From NCBI GenBank assembly GCA_035772785.1, contig JAOCPU010000054.1:186001-250000 (forward strand): DNA of 64,000 bases. The letters are read 5' to 3'. Below the pieces are notes generated by a model, which made no database searches, had not been told where the DNA came from, and saw nothing but the letters and a program-made list of their open reading frames with translations. This document shows positions 56,198 through 64,000 of this stretch, in pieces (within the stretch, counting starts at the first letter, position 1; each line of letters begins with the position of its first letter). Both the position numbers and the translations under genes were made by a program. Source of the stretch: Phlebiopsis flavidoalba. Lineage: Eukaryota; Basidiomycota; Agaricomycetes; Polyporales; Phanerochaetaceae.

Positions 56198-57722
56198 ATG
56201 AGCACTAGTGAGGACCAAAACCCCCGAAACCCCATTATCCAACCCGAAACCAATAACACCAACACACCACGACCCATCAGAATGACACAAGCCGTTATCC
56301 TATCAGCGGTGGACCTACCGCTCCCAGGCACGAAGGGTGCCCCAAAGAAGTTTAAAGGCCATTTCACCGAAGTAGATGACTTTTTAAAGTACTACGAGCG
56401 ACTGTGCCGGAAATACAATGTGCTTCTGGACGCCGCCGAAAAGATCGAGAACCTCACCCAGTACTGCTCACGAAAGGTGAGAGAGTTCATGGAGGGACTC
56501 GAAAGTTATGCCAATCGCGATTGGCCAACCTTTAAAATCGACATCCGAAAGTACTACGAGGCCGACCGAGACAGTAAACGATACAAAGTAAGAGATCTGG
56601 AACGGTACATACTTCACACAAGGAACAACACTACTCCGAACATGGCCGCATGGGTACGATACAGCCGAGGATTCATACGAATTGGAGGATGGCTGAAGAC
56701 GGGAGCGAAAGCTCACCAGCCATGAATTCAACCTGTATTATTGGAAGGGCATCCCTCGTTCGTTCCGGATTCGTCTGGAAGGACGACTAATGAGCCAGGA
56801 TCCCGACCACGATTTATCAGAACCCTTCGACGCACCCGAGATTAACAAAGCCGCCGAATCCCTGTTGAAACGGGACCGTTTTGATAACGACCGACTGCCC
56901 TCCGACTCAGAAGACACCTCGGACGAAAGCGTGTCCGAAGTAAGTTCCGACGATGAATCCCAAACGGACAGCGACGAAGAAACCAAACGAAAAGCCAGGA
57001 CCCCAAAGGAAAAGAAATCTAAGCTCAGGCCACGGAAGGCGAAGAAACGCGTTTCCTTTCGAGAAATGCTGTCAAGCACTGACGAATCAACCGACGAGTC
57101 GGACCGTGAAGGGGACAGCCGCAAAAAAAAAACGAAGAAGGAGAAGAGCCTGAAGGAGAAGAAACCCAAACCTGAAACGGCAGGAGCAGGAGAAAGAGGG
57201 ATGGAGGACCTGGTATCCCAGATGAGCAGACTCCAGCTGGATGACCCAGCCTACTCCACCTTGTACTACCAGGCCCTGAGCAGGTACCCCCATCTGGAGC
57301 GACTAGTGTTGCGCCCTCGCCGAACGACGGTAGCTGCTGCCCAAAACAGTTTCGAGCGGCAAGCCCCTCCCCACCTAGGAAACTCCTTGCCTGCGCGAGA
57401 CAACCGTCAGTGTTACGCCTGCGGGGAGGGAGGACATACCCAATTCATGTGCCCGCATATGCAGGCTTTGGTTGGGCAAGGAATCATACGAAAGGATGAA
57501 ACTGGAAGGTTCGTAAACACCGACGGAACCATCATAAGGCGACTCCCGAACGAAACCTTGGTCCAGGCGGCACAACGCCAGGGAAAACCCCAGAGCAACT
57601 TTATCGCACTGCAACAGGAGGACAGTGAGTATGAATACGAACACGGGGCGGTTAACCTGAACATATCCGGGCACGAAGGATACACTTCGAAAATCGAAGA
57701 AATATTCAGCGACACAGACTGA
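56198..57722 (+). CDS. gag: retrotransposon Gag (capsid and nucleocapsid)
   Basis: The structural protein of the element. The start at 56198 gives MSTSEDQNPRNPIIQPETNN. The capsid part reads GAPKKFKGHFTEVDDFLKYY, then DWPTFKIDIRKYYEADRD and RDLERYI. A one-base excess in an A-run at 56708-56710 stops the first frame at 56725. Removing it in thought joins KLTSHEFNLYYWKGIPRSFR to the second open part starting near 56790. This has an acidic/basic linker (SDSEDTSDESVSEVSSDDES) and the nucleocapsid zinc knuckle CYACGEGGHTQFMC near 57411-57452, which is CX2CX4HX4C. It ends EEIFSDTD, stop at 57720-57722. The protease frame overlaps in the -1 phase. Confidence 0.8.
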
Positions 57723-59215
57723 ACAGAAGAAAACAAGATACTAACGGCCCAGCGAGCGACACGATCTTCGACCATGACCCGAAAGGAGAAAAACCGGAGA
57801 CGGAATGGGACCTACTAAGAAGAGCTGGGAAGCCAGGAAGAGGGACACCGAAAGCGACGTACCTCTGTCCAAGAAGCCGAGCGAGCAGGGTACCCGTCAC
57901 GATACCGGTGTACGGCCGAATGAACTTGGAGGACGATGACGTGATAATGGAAGATAGGACACAGGAGAAACCGCAGGCGAAGAAGATCGATAAAGAACCA
58001 CACGCGACAACGACCACCCCAACTGGCACTCGGCGTATCAGCGACGATACAGCCCGAGCAACACGACGGTCCGACCTACAAACACACGTCAATCCAAAAA
58101 TAATGCTTGACAAAGTCCTGAAACACACCTATCACCCTAGCGGTCGGAGAGCTTCTGGCCGTCTCAAAGGAGATGGCGTACCAAGTCCAGGAAGTCATCA
58201 AACCGAAATCCCGGATCCCGGATGTCGCAAACACCGCGGCCAAAGTTCATTTCACGAAAGAAAGGGAATCCCTCGGGCACCCAATGGTCGCAGCCGCCAC
58301 GTTCGCGCCTAGAACTAGGGGTCAGCTAATCAAACTCAAAATGGAATGCGACGGGGGGTCCCAATCACCGCTATCGTCGACACAGGATCTCAGCTAAACA
58401 TCGCGCACAAGCGCATATGGCAGCACGCCCTGACTCGACCTATGGATGTAACGCGGAAGGTGGTCATGAACGATGCCAACGGAGGAGAGGGAGTCCTACA
58501 GGGATTCATTCCGTCCATTCCCTTGGCATGCGGAAGTGTCATCACCACAGCCAATGTATACGTGGGACCCAACGCACCCTTCGACTTGCTACTCGGGCGC
58601 CCGTGGCAAAGAGGAAACTTTGTGTCCATTGACGAACGAGCAGACGGAACGTACCTGTTATTCAAAGACAAGTCCCTCAACGTTCGATTCGAGATGCTTG
58701 TCACGCCGGACCCCGACTTCGACCCAGAAATCACCGAGTATATTGCGCAGACACAGCGAGCTGCGGCCATGTACTACCAGGCCGCGGAGCCTGACACGCA
58801 CGAAATAGAACGGGACCCGCCTCGGAACCTGGTCAAAATGCTTCAGAAATGCTCGACTAATTCTCGAAGAAACCCTCATGCTTTGGAAGCCTACCTAGGT
58901 CTTGCGGAGCGAGACTGGAGCATTCACAGCGGGCCTTCCGAGAGCGACTCGGATCCCATTTCAGGTGACGGTCTCGAATCAGAAAGAGCGAGCGAAGACA
59001 TACCCCAGAAGCACGAAACGAAAACGCCAGGCTACGATGAAGGAAACTTTGAGCTGGGGAGCACGGCTTGCACGGCTAGCTATCGACGATCGCCGAAACC
59101 GCTGTCTGCAAGAATTTCACCAGGCGTTGCTTGCGGGAAAATACGAGAGCTTACCTCACGGAGACAGAAAGAATATCACACATTAGCAAGCACAAAAACA
59201 GGTGTAAGAGTATAG
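57723..59215 (+). CDS. retrotransposon protease region of Pol
   Basis: The frame lies in the -1 phase relative to gag and is open across the gag stop (FDHDPKGEKPETEWDLLRRA near 57767, VTIPVYGRMNLEDDDVIM near 57896). The retropepsin-type aspartic protease follows: VPITAIVDTGSQLNIAHKRI with the D-T-G-S at 58379-58390, and the second hallmark FDLLLGRPWQRGNFVSIDE near 58578. After it comes an acidic spacer up to the stop at 59215 (TKTGVRV), with no reverse transcriptase motifs. Two interruptions sit in homopolymers: CCC at 58135-58137 and six G at 58353-58358. Confidence 0.75.
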
Positions 59216-59309
59216 TGACTTCATGTAGAGATAGAATTGAGGGATCTACAAGTAGTGTATTGAAGAATATGGTGCTAGAGCCTGATGCTATCGGTCACCA
59301 CTACTGGAA

Positions 59310-62304
59310 CTAACTCCGCGAGGTTTGCTTGCCCTTCGAGCGAAGGCTTTGCATGAGCTCCTTCTCTGGCACAAGACCAGGTTGGGCTGCCCAAGAGCTG
59401 AGCACCGTCGCAGCCCCCCGCACCGACTGATCACTGAGGGCGTGGCGCCGCTTGGTGACCGTCAAGCCGCCACGTGAGAATGCTCGCTCGACGTCAACGG
59501 ACGCGGCTGGTGCAGAGAGGAAGTCGAGGGCCATGCGCGCCATGGGGTCACCGCCGGCATCCTGGCTACTCCAATACATGATTGGGTCTGTTACTTTGGG
59601 GAGCGGCAGTGTCGAGAGGTATGTTGAGAGCGCGTCGTGGCCACCATCATCGCCACCGGATGGAGCAGCGCTGATTGTGCGAAAAAAGTCGTCTTCGTCC
59701 TCAATGAGTGCAGCGGCATCAGCCTAAATAAGAGATCAGCAAGGCAGAGAACGAACGGTGTGACAGCGGACTTACAGATGCGGACGGGCGCGGCAGCGAG
59801 CGCAGCGGGCTTGGGCTTGTAGTGCGCTTCCCACTGCTCACGCAGAAGGCGCTCTGCTTCGGCTATCCATTCAGCGGGCCAATCCTGCTTGAGGAAGTAC
59901 GACTTCTTGTGCTTCGGATGCAGCACTACAAGGCGGGGTGAGTGAACGTCACAAACAGGGGTTTAGCGTACGTACGGATTGCCATGCGGTACATTATTGA
60001 TTCGTCCGTTTTTTCGTAGTACTTATTGAGCATCTTCAGGCCGCGCACAGCAGCCGCGCGCACCGGGCGAAGGAGTTTGGCATTGGCGATGGCGTTTTCG
60101 AGGCGCGACGTGAGCTCGTCGATGATGGGGATGACTTGGTGTAGGAGCGGCACATCCATCTTTGATATGTGCTCAGTGGCTTGCAGGAAGAACTGGTGAA
60201 CAAAAGGAGTGAATTAGCACTGAGTTGATAGAGTAATGAAAGCTCACTTTTAACAATGGCCATAGATCCGTGAGAAGCTGCCATTCGATTGCCGTGAGCT
60301 TCAAAGACCGTAGCCCACCAGCGCCGCTTCTGTCGTACTTCGACATTTCCAACAACCTCTCGATGGCGGCCTTGAGCACACGATCGCGCGCGCCAATGGC
60401 CCTGCGCGAGGGAGTTCCATCGGGTCGCTACTGAACGGACCATCTCCTTTCGAAGTATTCCGGCCTTGTCGCAGCTAATCGCCAAGTCTTCGCGTAAGGT
60501 GGGTGAGTGGAATATGCGCTTGGCGAGCTTCGTTAGCTGTGGCGCGGACTGGTTAGCCATTGCAAAGTTGCTTCACTGAATGGGTACGCACCTTGGTAAC
60601 GGATGGAGCGACCCAGTCGTTTTTCCTCGTCGGTGAGGTTTTGCTCGCTCTCGACCTCTGCGATGATGGCGTCGATGTCGGAATTGTCTGCGGCCCTCAC
60701 GATCGGCGTCGACATCAAACTCTGGGTCGTTGGCCTCGTCTGTCAGCGCAGCGCCGCCTGCCGTGTCAGTGTCTTCGGCGGCGGCCTGGGCGTCTCCTGA
60801 CGTGTCCATTATGGGTCGTCGACATCGCTTTCTTCATCGTCCGACAGCTCTTCTTCGTCCGAGGCATCGTCGCCGTCTAGTTCCATGCTGTCGTCGCTGG
60901 CAGCGCGCTTGAGTTTGGCAGTAAAGGGCTTGATCATGGCCTGTACACTGAGTCAGTCAATGTCAACGAGACGAGCGAAAGGGCTGACCTTTACTACGAG
61001 GTTGAGGATATGGGCCAGGCAACGTACACGCGTGTTCACGGAGTTGATCCCGGGCAAAGCTCTCCTCGAGCTCCGACACCATCGTGTCGTTGTTCGAAGC
61101 GTTGTCCAACGTAAGCCCGAGGATCTTGCCATCGATACGGAAATCCCTTGAGGCATCTCGCGAGCTTTTCAGCGAGATACTTGCCTGTATGCGCTTTGGT
61201 GAGCCTGTAGGAGTGTTGTCTTTAGCTAAATTTTGCGGAAAAAGAGGGGTGGACTTACTTTATAAAGTCCAGGATGCAAGACTCGATGCGTCCCTGCACG
61301 ACGCGGTGGACGGTTACCCCTAGGAATGAATAGACGTTTTGGGGACGTCCACCCATCGACGCATATGTGCATGCGTCCCTCATAGGCCTGAACGTGTGAA
61401 AGCAATAAGTAACTGATCGAGGGCGAAAGCTATCCGGCAACGTACCTCGAGAGTAGCAGCGAGCCGTTCTTTAGTTGCCTCGAAGATGCGAACTACGTCG
61501 TTTGAAACTGTGGTCGCATCGCTCGCATGGGGGTACTTCGACTTTCGCATAGAGCATGCGAAAGATTTCCAAGAGCTCTGGGTCTTGCACTATGACATAC
61601 GGCCGGTGTCTGCGCGCGACCCACAACGCAAGGAGATATCGCATGCGTTCTTTGGTGTAGGGTCGATCCCTGCGCAAAGTCTTGGATGCGCTCACCAACG
61701 GGGGCTTGTAGCGGCGCACACTCCTTCACGTGGCGCATGAGGTTTCCTGTGCCGTCATCCCAGCACGCGCGGCTGACGTACTTCGAGCTGACAGAGAGAG
61801 CGAGTCAGTAATGGTTCGTTCAATCGAATCATTTACTTACGGGGACTTTTTGCATACAAATTTATATTTCAATGGCGTGCCGTCGTCCGCCGTGGACTAT
61901 TTCCGGGGGAGAGCGAAAGTGCTTATAGCACTCCGCCTTCCAAAGTTTCATTTGAGATTCTAAGGCATCAATCACGTTAGAGAGGAAGTATTTCGTCGAG
62001 CAACATACGCACCTAGCACCTCCTCAGAGGTCCGCTCTAATACCTTGAACCTTTCCTCCCATAGCTCACGCTTCGTCGAGCGCGTCTTCGCAGATGGACC
62101 ACACTGCGCTGCTTGATATCTCAACGATGTCCGGCGAGGAGTCTCTGGCGCTGGAAGGGGGCCGGTGTCGATGGGGGATGGGCCTCCTCCACACTTTCGG
62201 AGCCGGGAGAGGACGACCGTTGAGCTCCTCGCCGCCCGTTTGAGACGCTTTGGTCGGAGTGGGCTGTCAGTCACGTCAACCTCTGCGCGCCGTTTTGGAG
62301 GCAT
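59310..62304 (-). mobile_element. hAT-family transposase gene
   Basis: A cut-and-paste DNA transposase. The start at 62304 gives MPPKRRAEVDVTDSPLRPKR, a basic N-terminus. A BED-like zinc finger end (CWDDGTGNLMRHVKEC) lies near 61750, then RMRYLLALWVARRHRPYVIV and MLYAKVEVP. The catalytic core has VDGWTSP near 61360 (first Asp), NVYSFLGVTVHRVVQGRIES, LGLTLDNASNNDTMV near 61110 (second Asp) and RVRCLAHILNLVV. A long acidic insert follows (near 60850), then VATRWNSL, a helical region, and the C-terminal dimerisation domain PAASVDVERAFSRGGLTVTK with the catalytic Glu near 59490, ending SKGKQTSRS, stop at 59312-59310. Introns interrupt; a one-base excess lies in the T-run at 61337-61340. Terminal inverted repeats were not found by eye. 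Confidence 0.85.
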
Positions 62305-63323
62305 GAGAAGAGGAGAGGCGGGAGGTTGCAGTGTGTCTGAGATGCATTCAGGTCAGTACTTATAGTGTCGCTCCAGCAAACTTGTGCTTACCAGGATGTG
62401 GACCGGTTCAAGACCAGTCAGATCGCGGCCCCCCTTGCGATGTGCGTTGGCCGACGGTTGGACGTCATGCTGCGGAGTGGAGACGACTTGATTCCGGTGG
62501 GTTTGATTCCGTTATCCGCATCGCCGCCCTTTTGCTTCCTCGCTCCTTGTGGCATCCGACCCGCTCATCCGCCCTTTTCCCTTGCGCAACCTCCGAGTAT
62601 CTCCGTCGACCACATAAGATCAGACGTACCTGATGCATCACGGTCGTTTCACGCTGTCGCAGCATTGGTGGGGGATATATTTGTACATTATTCTGGGCTT
62701 TTTGCCCTGCTGGCGAGTGGTGAGTCGAGGGTCGTCGTAGGCCAGCGAGTTTAACTCTGAACCTAGTTTTGTACGTGCCATCAAAGTGTTCAAGCTCCGC
62801 GCGCCCGTCTTCAACAGTGCCAACGACGCGCGCCGGTCAAACCTCGCGTCATCAGGCTCCGCTTGAAGAAAACCGCAGGATACAAAAGGCTCCGCCTGAG
62901 CAAACCGCGGATGTAAAGTCCTCGACTCCACACCCTGGACACCGACCGCCTCTCGCCTGCCACCTTCTATGCGGATGCAACCACCAGGACAAGGCAGCTG
63001 GGCTACCAAGGGGGCTCCATGACTTTGCATCCTCTGGCCGAGTCCAGCGGAACCTCGGAGCTGCTCGGAGTGTGCCAGACACGGCACTATCTGCCAACCT
63101 ATCCGTGCAACTTCGCGCAATGGCGGTGGGTTCCTTACCTACCAAGTGGGGCTTTGCTCACTCCGAATCACAGCATAATGACCCACCGGATAGGATTTGC
63201 GCGGCGGAGGACTCGGAGCATCAGACAGTGCGAGGTTTAGATATGTAACTAGGGCTTTCAGTGCGTATATATACACGCATTCTTCGGCCACTGTGACACG
63301 CTAACTTTACCACCGCAGATACA
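62305..63323. other. unassigned region with overlapping frames
   Basis: Frames on both strands (62365-62754 plus, 62638-63120 minus, 62769-63248 plus) are GC-rich shadows of each other and none shows a family signature. It could contain the left end of the hAT element and the promoter of the gene at 63324. Confidence 0.3.
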
Positions 63324-64000
63324 ATGAGCTCGGCGCTATATATTCCATCGTACCTCGACGTTCGCCTCCGCCACGACCGTCTCTCACTAGGGCCTTCATC
63401 CAACTATGAAGAGTACACGGTCGAGTATCTCGAAATCACATCCAGCCTGTGGCGGCAGGCTTTTCTGGTAAGTCAACTTCGCGATTATCCAACTCAAGTG
63501 TATGCTCACGTGTAACGCGTGTTATTGTCAGGTCCCGAACCAAGCCAACTTTGACTCGGAGTCCATGTCGGGTCCTGGTATGTGTCCCGGCTGTACATGC
63601 TGGGGTACATTCCGGTGGCTCCTTTCCGCGACGACAGCACAAAGCCTGTCAACGGCCCTGTGACAATACCTAAGGGACGTGGCAAAAGCAACCAGGGAGC
63701 ACGAACAAGCCATTGCTTTCACGGAGCAGCTGCTAAGCTGGCAGCTCGGCCATCAGGAAAACGGGACCATCAGGCAGGAAGAGGCGAAAAACGTTCGTCA
63801 CCTTTGTAGCCGAAGTCACCCCTGAGGACGAGCAGGCTGCAAAGAGCCTGTTGCTCTTACGAAGCAACGCCGGCCCCGGACCTGAACCAACGTTGCAAAG
63901 AGCCGATCCTAAGGACGAACGCAGAATTCTGGCGCTCCAGAAACTAAAAGCGGCACTAAGCAACATCTTTGAGAACGCCAAAACTGGTCACTTAACCCGG
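63324..64000 (+). CDS. partial gene, unknown function, runs off the window
   Basis: Exon 1, 63324-63467, begins MSSALYIPSYLDVRLRHDRL and is followed by a 64-bp intron (63468-63531). Exon 2 begins VPNQANFDSESMSGPG and ends at a GTATGT donor near 63578. The distal part reads AIAFTEQLLSWQLGHQENGT near 63710, FVAEVTPEDEQAAKSLLLLR near 63800, and QKLKAALSNIFENAKTGHLT near 63938, an alpha-helical charged stretch still open at the window end. One frame shift near 63800. No family recognised. Confidence 0.5.

Larger units (their letters stand above)
55456..59215 (+). mobile_element. Ty3/gypsy-type LTR element, gag-protease only
   Basis: It consists of an LTR-like leader with a TATA box, a primer-binding-site-like sequence, gag with a zinc knuckle, and an aspartic protease frame. 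Reverse transcriptase, RNase H, integrase and a 3' LTR are not seen before the hAT element begins at about 59300. It is inserted in P450 copy 2. Either a 3'-truncated element or a non-autonomous derivative. Confidence 0.7.

Noticed and set aside
1..64000. A CRISPR array, bacterial operon or phage system
   Set aside because: No spaced repeats, Shine-Dalgarno-led gene strings or prokaryotic families; introns and gene families are fungal.

Overview
The window looks like nuclear DNA of a mushroom-forming basidiomycete (Agaricomycetes-type). Genes are split by very short introns (about 50-65 bp, GT...AG). The gene content fits this: microsomal cytochrome P450s, family-5 glycoside hydrolases, a Mid1-type calcium-channel subunit, SRA-YDG proteins, a Ty3/gypsy-type gag-protease element and a hAT transposase. 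I saw no tRNA, rRNA or CRISPR.

Layout: 0.9-3.1 kb, a broken secreted beta-lactamase-like serine hydrolase followed by a P450 3' stub. 4.5-6.7 kb (-), protein kinase copy A. 8.3-13 kb (-), a large coiled-coil protein of unknown family. 16.5-22.1 kb, a GH5 cluster: a head-to-head pair plus C-terminal fragments. 24.0-24.4 kb, a junction of hydrolase and GH5 fragments. 24.5-26.2 kb (-), SRA-YDG copy 1. 27.0-29.2 kb (+), kinase copy B. 30.7-33.1 kb (-), P450 copy 1. 34.1-38.1 kb (+), SRA-YDG copies 2 and 3 in tandem. 40.6-42.3 kb (+), an MFS transporter. 44.2-45.9 kb (+), MID1. 46.8-49.8 kb (-), kinase copy C, which has lost key catalytic residues. 51.2-52.7 kb (+), an NmrA-like protein. 53.5-55.5 kb (+), P450 copy 2, cut by a Ty3/gypsy-type element (55.5-59.2 kb). 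59.3-62.3 kb (-), a hAT transposase. 63.3 kb to the end, a partial gene.

The main theme is duplication. The 3.0-7.15 kb segment recurs inverted at 26.6-30.75 kb, carrying kinase, kinase 3' region and P450 tail. The kinase occurs three times, the SRA-YDG gene three times, the P450 twice plus a stub, and GH5 twice plus several fragments. Many reading frames are interrupted by 1-2 bp indels. A large share of these fall in homopolymer runs, including in otherwise well-conserved single-copy genes, so consensus errors are mixed with real decay. Because of this, several genes are given as spans with known motifs and not as exact exon sets. The genes do not form an evident single pathway; the region reads as a duplicated, transposon-hit accessory segment.
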